Of a stretch of 64,000 nt of DNA, positions 25,161 through 34,316 are shown in pieces. Origin of the DNA: Palsa-504 sp963835775 (GTDB taxonomy: Bacteria > Actinomycetota > Actinomycetes > Streptosporangiales > Streptosporangiaceae). Numbering within the stretch: position 1 is the stretch's first letter; each line of letters starts with the position of its first letter. Position numbers and translations under genes: made by a program. The stretch lies in assembly GCA_963835775.1 (NCBI GenBank), contig CAWIHB010000015.1, forward strand, positions 48,390-112,389, in the 5' to 3' direction. The notes beneath the pieces were generated by a model, which was not told where the DNA came from, ran no database searches, and saw only the letters and a list, made by a program, of their open reading frames with translations.

Positions 25161-25240
25161 CATCTTGATCATGGCATCTTGATCATGGCATCTTGATCAT
25201 GGCATCTTGATCATGGCATCTTGATCATGGCATCTTGATC
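25161..25240. repeat. 14-bp tandem array upstream of selC
   Basis: Five exact copies of CATCTTGATCATGG plus a 10-bp partial sixth. Each unit contains the palindrome TGATCA. The array begins 39 bp upstream of the selC 5' end, so it occupies the place where selC promoter control elements would be. A separate 14-bp array of unrelated sequence occurs near 40.4 kb. It has no spacer diversity, so it is not a CRISPR. Confidence 0.9.
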
Positions 25241-25305
25241 AATCATCAGGGTGACAGAGTCATGATCATGCCTCCTCGGACCGGTCGTAGCAGCTGCGGC
25301 CGCCT

Positions 25306-26010
25306 TCAGGTCACCCTCTCACTGCGAGCCGGCCGGCTGCTGACAGGTGGGGCCACGACGAGCTCGGTGGCCGGGTCACAGGGGATCCGCGGGGTGCCGC
25401 AGGCGATGAGGTCGGCCCGTTCCCAGGGCCGCTGGCCGGCCAGGAACGGCAGCTCCTCGGCCATCCAGTCGTAGTGGTCCTGGACGGTGGCCATGCCGTT
25501 CGGCTGCCCGACGCGGGCCAGGTTGCGGCGCTCGGCTTCCTGCTCGTCGGACTGGACCCAGATGGCCACGTCGGTCAGGTGCGCGCTTTCGCGCCGGGCG
25601 GCGCCGACGCCCTCGACGATGAGCAGCGCGCATCCGGCCGGGACCTCGATCGCACCGGGCCGCTGGCGCTGGTCCCACGGGGGCGGGCGGAAGGCCACCG
25701 GCCGCCCGGCTCGTGCCGGGATCAGGACACCGTCGATCAGCAGGTCGGCCCAGCCGAACCGGGAGTACCACCAGGCGATGTCGTCGGTGTGCACGACCGC
25801 CGACCCCGGTACGGTGCCCTGCAGCCGGGCGGCCAGCGTGGTCTTGCCGCCCGAGCTGCGGCCGTCGACGGCCAGCACGGCGGGGCGCTGCCCGGTGCCC
25901 CGGCTGCGGGCGAGCCGGATGAGGCTGGCGGCCACGTCGGTCAGCCGGGCCAGGCGCCAGGGCCCGGCTTCCGGTTCCCCGGGGGCCAGGTGCAGCGGCA
26001 CGTCGGTCAT
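25306..26010 (-). CDS. uridine kinase-like P-loop protein
   Basis: A 234-residue P-loop protein with Walker A DGRSSGGKTT (about residues 49-58), then VVHTDDIAWWYSRFGWADLL, the Asp-Asp motif of uridine/deoxynucleoside kinase folds, and LLIVEGVGAARRESA. Typical members phosphorylate nucleosides or related small molecules. It follows the exonuclease gene after ten bases and ends the leftward unit facing selC. Substrate not predictable. Confidence 0.75.
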   Translation of the reverse strand: MTDVPLHLAPGEPEAGPWRLARLTDVAASLIRLARSRGTGQRPAVLAVDGRSSGGKTTLAARLQGTVPGSAVVHTDDIAWWYSRFGWADLLIDGVLIPARAGRPVAFRPPPWDQRQRPGAIEVPAGCALLIVEGVGAARRESAHLTDVAIWVQSDEQEAERRNLARVGQPNGMATVQDHYDWMAEELPFLAGQRPWERADLIACGTPRIPCDPATELVVAPPVSSRPARSERVT

Positions 26011-26020
26011 GCCGGACTCC

Positions 26021-26668
26021 TTAGTAACCGTGCTGGACGGACCGGGTGACCAGGGACCGCGTGGACGCGGGAGCCGGCCCGGCCGACCCGGCCTTGGTGG
26101 CCAGGGCCAGAAACACCGCCGCGGTCGTGATCGCGTCGCCGAGCGCGTGATGCGGCGCGTACACCGGCAGCGAGAGCTGGCGGGCCAGGAGCTCGAGGGA
26201 GGGCTCGCGGCCGGTCGGGAGGTCCTGAGCGTAGCCCAGGGCGCGGGCCAGCGCGGCGGTGTCGATGACCGGCGCCGTGAACCTGAGCTTGACCTGGCGC
26301 AGCAGCCCGCCGAGGAAGGCGCGTTCGATCCAGGCCGCGTGAGCGATCAGGATCCGGCCGGCCAGCCGCCGGGCGACCTCGCGGGCGACATCCTCGGCCG
26401 CCGGGGCGTGCTCCAGGTCAGCCGGGCGCAGGTAGTGCACGCGCATGGCGGCCACGGAGACCGGGCAGGCGGGCCGGACCAGGCTGTAATAGGTGTCGCG
26501 GCCGACGATCCGGCCCTGGCTGATGGGAGCCAAGCCGACCGAGACGATGCTGTCCCGGCGCAGGTCAAGGCCGGTCGTCTCGACGTCGACGGCACAGTAC
26601 GTGGCCTCGCGCCAGTCCGCGGGCAGGCCGCGGCCGGCCCGGGCGGCCCTGCTGGCGGCCCAGGTCAT
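26021..26668 (-). CDS. DnaQ-type 3'-5' exonuclease
   Basis: A 215-residue DEDDh exonuclease: YCAVDVETTGLDLRRDSIVS has the first Asp and Glu, LIAHAAWIERAFL the second Asp-equivalent region (Ala-Ala-Trp replaces the more usual Asn-x-x-Phe-Asp), and APHHALGDAITTAAVFLALA the final His and Asp. The ATG gives an ATGA overlap with the stop of the DUF294 gene. Exonuclease plus DUF294 pairs are common in actinobacteria; the joint role is unclear. Confidence 0.8.
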   Translation of the reverse strand: MTWAASRAARAGRGLPADWREATYCAVDVETTGLDLRRDSIVSVGLAPISQGRIVGRDTYYSLVRPACPVSVAAMRVHYLRPADLEHAPAAEDVAREVARRLAGRILIAHAAWIERAFLGGLLRQVKLRFTAPVIDTAALARALGYAQDLPTGREPSLELLARQLSLPVYAPHHALGDAITTAAVFLALATKAGSAGPAPASTRSLVTRSVQHGY

Positions 26669-28485
26669 GCCCGGGTCATCCGGTGCTTCCACCCGTTTTC
26701 GACCTGGGCCTGGACGGAGGAGATGGCCCGGAAGGAATCACGGAGATGTCGGCGGGTCAGCGGGTCCAGGTCGCGCGGCGCGATCCAGTTGGAGGCCGGC
26801 TGACCGTTGCGGATGGCGGCGACTTCCTGCCTGAGCAGCAGTTCGTACACGTCCTTGAACGCGCCGGCCAGCGTCTCGGCCTCGTCGGCGGTGAGCAGGC
26901 CAGCGGCGGCGGCGCGGCTGAGCCGCTCCGGGGTGCTGCCCCGGACCTCACCCTGGGCGATGGCCAGCCACCGGGCCAGGGCCGAGATCGGGAGCAGCCC
27001 GCCCCGCTTGAGGTCGAGATCGCCGCGGTGCTCGCCGGAGTGCTCGACCACGAAGTCGCGGATGAAGCCCACCGGAGGCCGCGCGCTGAGGGCGAAGTGC
27101 AGCAGGGCGGCCAGGAATTCCTCGCCGCGGGCGGTCTCGCGGATGGCGTCGGTGACGGCCCGGCCGATGGTCACCTCGGTGACCGGCCTGCTGTCCGCGG
27201 CGATCGAGGACAGCAGGAGCGCGCCCTCCCGGGTGGGTTCGGTGATCCAGGTCCTGGCCGCGGCGGCCCAGGCCGTCCGGGAGCGGCTGAACAGGGGGTT
27301 GTCGGCGTTGGCGCCCTTCGGGCAGCGGCGCAGGCCGCACTTTTCCAACTCGTCCAGGACGTGTGTGGCGCGCTGCCGGATGTGCTCGCCCGGGGTCAGC
27401 GCCGCCGCTGTCCGCCCAGACGATGCCGGTGTCCACGTCGGATCCGGGCAGCGGCTCGTGCCGGGCCATCGAGCCGAGTACGAGCCACGAGCAGGCCGGG
27501 CCTGCCGCGTCCTCGTCGCCGGTCAGGGCGAGCAGGCGGGCCAGGATGGCGTCGGTCAGCGCGGCGTGCAGGGCGCCGATGTGCTCGGCGGGCACGCCGG
27601 TGTCGTGCAGTTCCACCAGGGTAGGCGGGAGCAGCCGGCAGGCCTGGCTGAGCTGGGCGACGTCGGCCGCCGCGTCGATGGCGGTCCGGATCAGCAGCGG
27701 GTCACGCACCTCGACCGAGGCCAGGTCCATGGCCCGCAGGATGCCGGCCGGCGCGGCGTCCTGGTCCTGGACGACGAGGTGATGCACGCCGGACTTGACC
27801 ATCTGCACGTAGGCGGCGCCCAGCGTGGCCGTGCTGGATACGGTGTCGACCGGCGAGCTCATGATGGCGTGCACCGGAGCGTCCACGCCGACCTGAGCGG
27901 TGGCCACCTTGCTGCGGAAATCCCGGTCGGTGACGATGCCGAGACCCTGACGGGTCCGCACCAGGGCGCAGGACTGGTCGGCGCGGCCGATCGCTTCCGC
28001 CACCTCCCGGACCGGCGTCGAGCCTCGCACCAGACGATGGCCCGCATGTGACGGGTCACCGAGGTCTGCGGGCCGGCCAGCAGGCCGCGTCCGGTGAGCC
28101 GTTCCTGGGCGATCATGGCGCCGAAGTGGCTGAACTGGAGTGCGGACGGATCGGCCACCACCTTCCGCGGGTCAGGCAGGCGGTAGCACAGCGTGTCCTC
28201 GGGGGCGCGGGCGGATAGCGCCGGGGAAAGCCCGGTGAGCACCGAGATGTGGCCGAAGGTGTCGCCGGGGGCGAGCAGGTCGACCGTCCGGCCGCGATCG
28301 GTGATCTCCACCGCTCCGGTCCGCACCACGTACAGGTGATCAAGCGGCTGCGCGCCGGCGGGCACGATCACCGTGCCCGCGGCGAAGTACTCCACCTCGA
28401 CCTGGCGGGCCAGCCGGGCCAGGTCATCCCCGCTGAGCGCGTCGAAGGGCGGCTGGGAGCCGAGGAAGTCGGCGAACTCCTGCAC
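26665..28485 (-). pseudogene. cNMP-binding / CBS / DUF294 nucleotidyltransferase protein with two frameshifts
   Basis: Three frames join to one protein of about 600 residues. A cyclic-nucleotide-binding domain is first (FADFLGSQPPFDALSGDDLA, LLAPGDTFGHISVLTG), then a CBS pair (STPVREVAEAIGRADQSCAL, IVTDRDFRSKVA). The DUF294 nucleotidyltransferase follows (SWLVLGSMARHEPLPGSDVD) and its C-terminal domain begins KCGLRRCPKGANADNPLFSR. The first shift is near 28025 and the second near 27390, where one extra G in a CCCCGGG run explains it. GTG start directly after the TetR stop. Single-base lesions could be sequencing errors. Confidence 0.78.
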
Positions 28486-29118
28486 TTATTCTCCGCTCTG
28501 AATGAGCCAGGCTAACCGAAGGCCGGACCCGGCGACGAGGGGCATGAACAGGTCGTCCACGATCGCGAGGACCCGCTCCGGCGGGATCGGCTGGTAGGTC
28601 ATCAGCAGGTCGTGGCGCATCAGGTCGAATGGCATGGTCAGGACGACCGGGGGGATGCGGTCGAGGTCGATCTCGCCGCGCTCGTGCGCCCGGGCAAAGA
28701 TCTCGCTTGACCACAGCGGGCGGTCGGCCATGACCTTCTCGCGCACCTGGGCCGGTGTGAGCCCGGTGCTGGCCAGCAGGCCGGAGAACGCGGCGCTGAC
28801 GATGGTGGCGAAGCTGACCCGCGTGCTGCTGGCGCTGCTGAGCAGGGCGATCATGTCACCGCGCAGGCTCCCGGTGTCGGGGATGTCGACGGGGTGCGTG
28901 GCGCCGTAGTGGCGGATGGCGGCGAGCACCAGGTCGTCCTTGTTGGGCCAGCGCCGGTACAGCACCGCCACGCCCGTCTTCGCGCGGGCCGCGACCGACT
29001 CCATCGTCAGCCTGGCGAAGCCGACCTGGACGAGCTCCTGCCATGCGGCCTCCAGCAGTGCGGCCTCCAGTTCCTCCCCGCGCCGCCGTTGCCGGGTCCG
29101 CTGCGCCTGCTCGGTCAT
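28486..29118 (-). CDS. TetR-family repressor of the divergent MFS exporter
   Basis: A 210-residue regulator with the helix-turn-helix FARLTMESVAARAKTGVAVL then YRRWPNKDDLVLAAI (about residues 30-65) and a helical ligand domain. The ATG giving MTEQAQR was chosen; an ATG four codons earlier is possible. It is divergent from the MFS gene, with a 10-bp-arm palindrome between them, the normal arrangement of a local efflux repressor. Its stop directly abuts the GTG of the DUF294 gene. Confidence 0.86.
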   Translation of the reverse strand: MTEQAQRTRQRRRGEELEAALLEAAWQELVQVGFARLTMESVAARAKTGVAVLYRRWPNKDDLVLAAIRHYGATHPVDIPDTGSLRGDMIALLSSASSTRVSFATIVSAAFSGLLASTGLTPAQVREKVMADRPLWSSEIFARAHERGEIDLDRIPPVVLTMPFDLMRHDLLMTYQPIPPERVLAIVDDLFMPLVAGSGLRLAWLIQSGE

Positions 29119-29183
29119 GGCCACCAGCATAACGGCCCCGGAAATATAAGAGAGGTTTGCATTCCTTAACAGGCCGCCGTAGT

Positions 29184-29211
29184 CTATAAGAGAAGAGTTC
29201 ATCTCTTATAG
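29184..29211. promoter_or_regulatory. TetR operator between regulator and MFS gene
   Basis: A perfect inverted repeat with 10-bp arms CTATAAGAGA and TCTCTTATAG and an 8-bp spacer, ending 14 bp before the MFS start codon. A matching half-site ATATAAGAGA lies at 29144-29153 nearer the regulator start, so both divergent promoters could be controlled. Confidence 0.75.
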
Positions 29212-29225
29212 AGAGCAGGGGCAGC

Positions 29226-30717
29226 ATGGCAGCGACACCAGTGAAGCCCGCGGCCGAGAAGCTGGACCCCGCGGTGGTCAAGACCGCCCTGATCCTCATC
29301 GTCGGCGGGATGGCCGTCATCTTCGATACCACGATCGTCAGCGTCGCCCTGCACACGCTCTCGGTGAAGCTGGACACCCCGGTCACGACGATCCAGTGGG
29401 TGACCACCGGCTACCTGCTGGCGCTCGGCATCGCGGTGCCGCTCAGCACCTGGGGCCTGCAGCGGTTCGGCGGCAAGCGGCTGTGGATGTTCTCCCTCGC
29501 CGTCTTCCTCGTCGGCTCGGTCGGGTCCAGCCTCGCGTGGGACGTCGGATCGCTGATCGGCTGGCGGGTCGTCCAGGGCATCGGCGGCGGCCTCATGCTC
29601 CCGCTGATGACCACGCTCATCTTCCAGGCCGCGGGCGGCAAGTCGCTCGGGCGGCTCGTCACCTACGTCGCGATGCCGGCGCTGCTCGGCCCGATCCTCG
29701 GCCCGCTGATCGGGGGCGCCATCCTGACCCACCTGAGCTGGCGGTTCATGTTCTGGGTGAACGTGCCGTTCGGAGTCATCGGCATCCTGCTCGCCTGGCG
29801 TCACCTGAACATCGACCCGCCCGCCCGCCCGGGCCCCGCGGCCGGCCGCCGAGGCTCGACGTGCCCGGGCTGTTCCTCATCGCGCCGGGCACCTCGGTCG
29901 TCCTGCTGGGCCTGGCCAACGCGGGCACCGCCGCCGGGTTCGACCACCCGGACGTCATCATCCCGCTCATCGCCGGCGTGGCGCTGCTCGCGGCCTTCAC
30001 CGGCTACGCGCTGCGCAAGAGCCACCCTCTCGTCGAGGTCCGGCTGCTCGCCAGGCGGTCGGTCGGCTCCTCCAGCGCGGTGCTGTTCTTCTCCGGCTTC
30101 TCCCTGTACGGCGCGATGCTCCTGATGCCGCTGTACTACCAGGACGTGCGCGGCACCACCGCGCTCGGCGCCGGGGTCATGCTCGTCCCGCAGGGCATCG
30201 GCGCCCTTTTGTCCCGCACCATCGCCGGGAGCAACATCGACCGGTTCGGCTCACGCGTCATCGCCCTGAGCGGCTTCGCCATCGTCGCCGCCGCGACCGT
30301 TCCGTTCGCCCTGGCCGGGCCGCACACCAGCGAGTGGCTGCTCGCCCTGTGGATGGTTATCCGCGGGTTCGGCCTCGGGGCCGTCACCATGCCGGTGATG
30401 GTCGCCGGCTACATCGGCCTGGACAAGCAGCAGATCCCGCACTCCAGCGTGCTCACCAGGACCGCGCAGCAGATCGGCGGCTCGTTCGGCACCGCGGTCC
30501 TGGCGGTGATCCTCGAGGGAGCCATCGCCGCGCATCCGGCCACACTGGCGGACGCGTTCCACGTGGCGTTCTGGTGGTCTACGGGCTTCTCCGCCGTCGC
30601 CGTGCTCCTCTCCCTGTGGCTCCCCGGCTCTCCCTGTGGCTCCCCGGCGCTCAGCGGGCGCCCGAGACCAGTCGCGATAGCGTCCCCGGCCAGCGCACCG
30701 ATCCCGTCGAGGTCTAG
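29226..30717 (+). pseudogene. MFS multidrug exporter (DHA2/EmrB type) with frameshift and 20-bp duplication
   Basis: The N-terminal half is a normal 14-helix exporter: LILIVGGMAVIFDTTIVSVA has motif D1-like residues, and TIQWVTTGYLLALGIAVPLS is typical. Near 29845 the frame changes after RHLNIDPPARPG and continues RLDVPGLFLIAPGTSVVLLG. A 20-bp tandem duplication near 30609 shifts the frame again; without it the protein would end PETSRDSVPGQRTDPVEV at 30717, with it a spurious tail runs to 30820. As written the product cannot be full length. Confidence 0.8.
30609..30648 (+). repeat. 20-bp tandem duplication in the MFS gene
   Basis: TCTCCCTGTGGCTCCCCGGC occurs twice in direct succession. Twenty is not a multiple of three, so it shifts the frame near the 3' end. 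Removing one copy restores a natural C-terminus and stop. Confidence 0.9.
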
Positions 30718-30899
30718 CGGCGGGCAAGAGCCCGGGCAATCCAGCGCCATGGCGAGGGTTCCCCGGACTCTTCCCTGTATGCAGTCAGGCGGAGTGGCTG
30801 ACCAGAAGGAGCGCGAGTAATCTGCCCGGCCGCGCGCCCGGGCCGGTTCCGTGCCCATCGGCCTGGTGCCGGTGGTGCTTATGGTGTTCAGGAAGCGAG

Positions 30900-31514
30900 A
30901 TGGGATCCGGGGGGGCCGCCCGGGCCCCGGACGGCCGCGGCGCCTGGCTCAAGGCGGCCGGCTGGGGTCTGGAGGAGGTCACGGCCGAGCGGGTGCACCT
31001 GGTCAGCCCGGACGGCGAGGTGGTGGCGGGCGACGGGCCACGGCACAGCGAGTACCCGATCCACACCGAGATCATGAACGTCCGCCCCGACGTCGGCGCG
31101 GTGGTGCACACCCACCCGCCGCATGCGGTGGCGCTGGCCGCCACCGGCCAGCCGCTGCGGCCGGTCAGCCACGCGGCCAATTACTTCGTCCCGCCGGAGG
31201 TGCCACGCTTCACGCAGACGGCGGACCTGATCCTGACCCGCGAGCTGGGCCAGGCAGTGGCGGCCGAGCTGGGCACGGCCCGGGCGATCTTCCTGGTCAA
31301 CCACGGCATTGTGACCGCCGGCCCGGACCTGCCGACGGCCACGGTGGCGGCCGTCCTGCTGGAACGGGCGTGTGCGCAGCAGCTGCTCACCCAGGCGTTC
31401 GGCGGCTGGCCCAGCTGGTCCGACCCGGCGGAGTCGCGGTCCAAACGGAGCCACATCTACGGCGAAGGCCCGGTCCGGGCGGTGTGGGATTACCTGCTCC
31501 GGTCCCTCGGCTGA
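30900..31514 (+). CDS. class II aldolase/adducin family protein, short N-terminus
   Basis: A 204-residue zinc aldolase-fold protein: HSEYPIHTEIMNVRPDVGAV then VHTHPPHAVALA carries the two metal His, and FLVNHGIVTAGPDLPTATVA the third. Family members (fuculose aldolase, MtnB dehydratase) are usually longer at the front and begin with a segment containing Gly-His-x-Ser; here about 40 residues of it are absent, so the gene may be truncated. GGAAG precedes the ATG. No pathway partners adjoin it. Confidence 0.7.
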   Translation: MGSGGAARAPDGRGAWLKAAGWGLEEVTAERVHLVSPDGEVVAGDGPRHSEYPIHTEIMNVRPDVGAVVHTHPPHAVALAATGQPLRPVSHAANYFVPPEVPRFTQTADLILTRELGQAVAAELGTARAIFLVNHGIVTAGPDLPTATVAAVLLERACAQQLLTQAFGGWPSWSDPAESRSKRSHIYGEGPVRAVWDYLLRSLG

Positions 31515-31587
31515 CGGCCGGCCAGCGCTTGTGGCTGGCTGAGCCTGCGGAGATATGCTGAGGGCAATTCAGCTGAAGAGGTGCGCT

Positions 31588-32166
31588 GTGACCCTGCCTG
31601 TAGAAACCCCTGATCTCGGCTTCCGGGCCGGCGACCACGTCTGCGCCTTCTACAACAGCAGCAGCAGCGCCGTGGACGACATCGTGGTGGACTATCTCGC
31701 TCGGGGCCTGCAGGCCGGGCACAAGTGCTTCGGCATGGTCGACGAGCCGGCTGCGGTGCGCCAGCGGATTCCGCGCGAGCTGGTCGCCCGGGACGGCATG
31801 CTGCGGGTCCTCACCGAGGACGAGGCGTACATGCCGGACGGGCACTTCGCCAAGGACGCGTTCATCGCCGCGATGACGGGGCTGGTCCACCAGGCGTTCG
31901 CCGAGGGCTACGACCGCTTCCGGGCCGTCGGCGACGAGAGCTTCATCGTCAGGCACGCGGTCGACATCTCCGAATGGTTCGCCGCCGAAGCCGAGCTCAA
32001 CCAGATCGTGCCGGACTACCCGCACTTCTTCTTCTGCCTGTACGACCTGGACCTGTTCGGCGGGGACACGGTGATGCACGTGCTGCGGACGCATCCCCGG
32101 ATCTACGTCAACGGGCTGGTCATCACCAATCCGCACTACCTGCCGGCAGACCAGCTCCCAGGCTGA
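31588..32166 (+). CDS. MEDS domain sensor protein
   Basis: A 192-residue single-domain protein of the MEDS type (methanogen/methylotroph DcmR sensory): DLGFRAGDHVCAFYNSSSSA, LARGLQAGHKCFGMVDEPAA and RFRAVGDESFIVRHAVDISE are the conserved blocks. I used the GTG that follows AAGAGG by six bases. It is three bases from the next gene, a sensor kinase, so it probably feeds a signal, possibly a C1 compound or hydrocarbon, to that kinase. No DNA-binding domain is fused to it. Confidence 0.82.
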   Translation: MTLPVETPDLGFRAGDHVCAFYNSSSSAVDDIVVDYLARGLQAGHKCFGMVDEPAAVRQRIPRELVARDGMLRVLTEDEAYMPDGHFAKDAFIAAMTGLVHQAFAEGYDRFRAVGDESFIVRHAVDISEWFAAEAELNQIVPDYPHFFFCLYDLDLFGGDTVMHVLRTHPRIYVNGLVITNPHYLPADQLPG

Positions 32167-32169
32167 GCA

Positions 32170-34152
32170 ATGCCGCCAGCGGAGCGCCGCGGACCCGGCG
32201 TGGACGAGGTCGACGTCAACGCCGAGCTCTCCTCGGTCAACGCGGTCTTCACTCTGTCGCTGATCCTGACCCAGGCCTCCTCGCCTGCTCAGCTCATCCG
32301 GCTGGTCACCACCGCGATCCCGTCGATCACCCGCTGCCAGCAGGCGCTGGCCTGGCATCCCAGCCGGGCGGGCGACTACTTCGAGCGGGCTCCGGCCGAG
32401 GCCGGCGGTGCCCTGGCCCGGCTCACCGAGCCCGGCCAGCTCGAGCTGAACGGCGGGTCGTCGTGCTGGGCGTTCCCTGCCACCTCCCCGCTGGCCCGGG
32501 ACCCGGTCTTCCTGATCATCCTGGGCCGGGAATCCCTGTCCGCGGAGGAGACCTTCCTGCTGTCCGTCCTGGCCCAGCTGTGCGGAACCGTGATCGCCAA
32601 GCTGGAGCTGATCGCGGCCGAGCGGGTGAACAACGAGCGGGTGGCCACGCTGAACGCCAAGCTCGAAACGACCGTTTCCGCCCTGACCAAGATTATGGAG
32701 ACGCACCGCGGGCTGAACGAGATCATGGCCAGCGCCGGGGAAGCGGGCATCGCCGAGACCCTGCACCGGCTCACCTCCTTCGGCGTGCTCATCCAGGATG
32801 CCGACGGGCACGCCCGGGCCACCGCCGGCCAGGTACCTCCCGCTGAGCTGGCGCCGGAGCCGCCCGGATCGAGAGCCGGTCTCATCGGCCGGCTGCGGCG
32901 GGCGCCGCACCCGGTCCGCCACCGCCAGGCCTGGCTGATGCTGGCCAGCCCGCGGGCTGACATCCTGGGCGTCATCGCCCTCATCGACCCGGCGGGCACG
33001 GCGGGCGAGACCGACCTGGCGGCGCTGGAGTACGCCGCGACCGTGCTGAGCGTCGAACTGGCCCGGCTGCAGAGCCTGGCCGAGGCCGAATTGCGCGGCC
33101 ATGCGGACCGCGAGCGGGACGTCGCCCAGGCCCGGGCGGCCGAACTCGCCGCCAGCGAGAACCGCCAGCGGGCCATCCTGGAGGCTGCCCTGGACGGCGT
33201 GGTCAGCATCGACGGGCAAGCCCGGGTGACGTACGTGAACAGCGCGTTCGAGCAGATCTTCGGCTACCGGGCGGCCGAGGCGACGGGCCGGGAACTGGCG
33301 GACCTGATCGTGCCGCCGTCGCTGCGCCAGGCCCACCGGGACGGTTTCGCCCGCTACCTGGCCACCGGGCAGGGGCGCATCCTGGACCGGCGGATCGAGA
33401 TGACGGCCGTGCGGGCCGACGGGAGCGAGTTCCCGGCCGAGATCACCGTGACCCGCACCGGGCCCGCCGCCGAGCCGGCCTTCACCGGCTACGTGCGCGA
33501 CATCACCGACCGGCAGCGGGCCGAGCAGGAGCTGATGGCGTCCCGGGAGCGGCTGGTCACCGCGTCCGACACGGCGCGCCGGCGCGTCACCCGCGACCTG
33601 CACGACGGCGCCCAGCAGCGGTTCGTCACCACGCTGATCCACTTGCAGCTAGCCCAGGAGAAGTGGGACTCCGCACCGGAGCGAGCCAGGGAACTGGTCG
33701 GCCTCGCCCTCCGCGACGCCCGGCGGGGCCTGGAGGACCTGCGCGAGCTCGCCGCCGGGATCCATCCCGCCATCTTGACCCAGCGAGGCCTGGCCGCGGC
33801 CATCGACGCCCTGGCCGCCCGGCTGCCGATCCCGGTCCAGCTCGACATACCCGACCGCAGGCTCCCGGCGCCGGTTGAGGCCAGCGTGTACTTCTTCTGC
33901 TCCGAGGCGCTGACCAACGTGGTCAAGCACGCCCGGGCCACGTCCGCCCGGGTCCGGATGGACCTCACCGGCGACCGGTGCGCGGTCGAGGTCGGTGACG
34001 ACGGGATCGGCGGGGCCGAGCCCCGGTCGCCGGTCAGCGGGCTGGGCGGCCTGCGGGACCGTCTCGGCGCCCTGGGCGGGACCCTGGACATCGCCAGCCC
34101 GGCGGCGGGTGGGACCGTGCTGCGAGCCAGCATTCCGCTGCCCTCCGGATGA
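32170..34152 (+). CDS. GAF-PAS sensor histidine kinase (HisKA_3 type)
   Basis: A 660-residue cytoplasmic kinase without membrane helices. GAF-like regions occupy the first 300 residues, and a PAS domain follows at about 330-450 (AILEAALDGVVSIDGQARVT, FGYRAAEATGRELADLIVPP). The HisKA_3 dimerisation domain carries the phospho-acceptor in RRVTRDLHDGAQQRFVTTLI at about 470, and a HATPase_c domain ends the protein (VEVGDDGIGG, GLGGLRDRLGALGGTLDI). Such kinases partner NarL/LuxR-type regulators; none is adjacent. It is cotranscribed with the MEDS gene. Confidence 0.88.
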   Translation: MPPAERRGPGVDEVDVNAELSSVNAVFTLSLILTQASSPAQLIRLVTTAIPSITRCQQALAWHPSRAGDYFERAPAEAGGALARLTEPGQLELNGGSSCWAFPATSPLARDPVFLIILGRESLSAEETFLLSVLAQLCGTVIAKLELIAAERVNNERVATLNAKLETTVSALTKIMETHRGLNEIMASAGEAGIAETLHRLTSFGVLIQDADGHARATAGQVPPAELAPEPPGSRAGLIGRLRRAPHPVRHRQAWLMLASPRADILGVIALIDPAGTAGETDLAALEYAATVLSVELARLQSLAEAELRGHADRERDVAQARAAELAASENRQRAILEAALDGVVSIDGQARVTYVNSAFEQIFGYRAAEATGRELADLIVPPSLRQAHRDGFARYLATGQGRILDRRIEMTAVRADGSEFPAEITVTRTGPAAEPAFTGYVRDITDRQRAEQELMASRERLVTASDTARRRVTRDLHDGAQQRFVTTLIHLQLAQEKWDSAPERARELVGLALRDARRGLEDLRELAAGIHPAILTQRGLAAAIDALAARLPIPVQLDIPDRRLPAPVEASVYFFCSEALTNVVKHARATSARVRMDLTGDRCAVEVGDDGIGGAEPRSPVSGLGGLRDRLGALGGTLDIASPAAGGTVLRASIPLPSG

Positions 34153-34316
34153 CCCGTGACGCCCCGGCCTGTGTGCGGTACCAGCTGCTGAACAGCGCGG
34201 TCAGGTCGGTGACGGCCAGTCGACGATGAGAATCCGGACCGGCACGTAGCGATCGTGACGGGCCATCGGCCCGGCGGCAATCGGGTCAACCCCACATCGC
34301 CGCGGCCGGGGCCTGA

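Noticed and set aside
24870..25172. Open frames of about 90-110 codons over the selC region.
   Set aside because: The tRNA-Sec secondary structure fully explains this stretch; the frames carry no protein family character.
25161..25240. The 14-bp array as a possible CRISPR.
   Set aside because: Units are contiguous with no spacers, and there are no cas genes; it is a simple tandem repeat.
24900..25300. selC as an integration site for a genomic island.
   Set aside because: No integrase, no direct repeat of the tRNA 3' end and no mobile gene are seen on the 3' side.
30721..30734. CGGGC-AAGA-GCCCG as terminator of the MFS gene.
   Set aside because: Only a 5-bp stem without T-tract; too weak to list as a feature.
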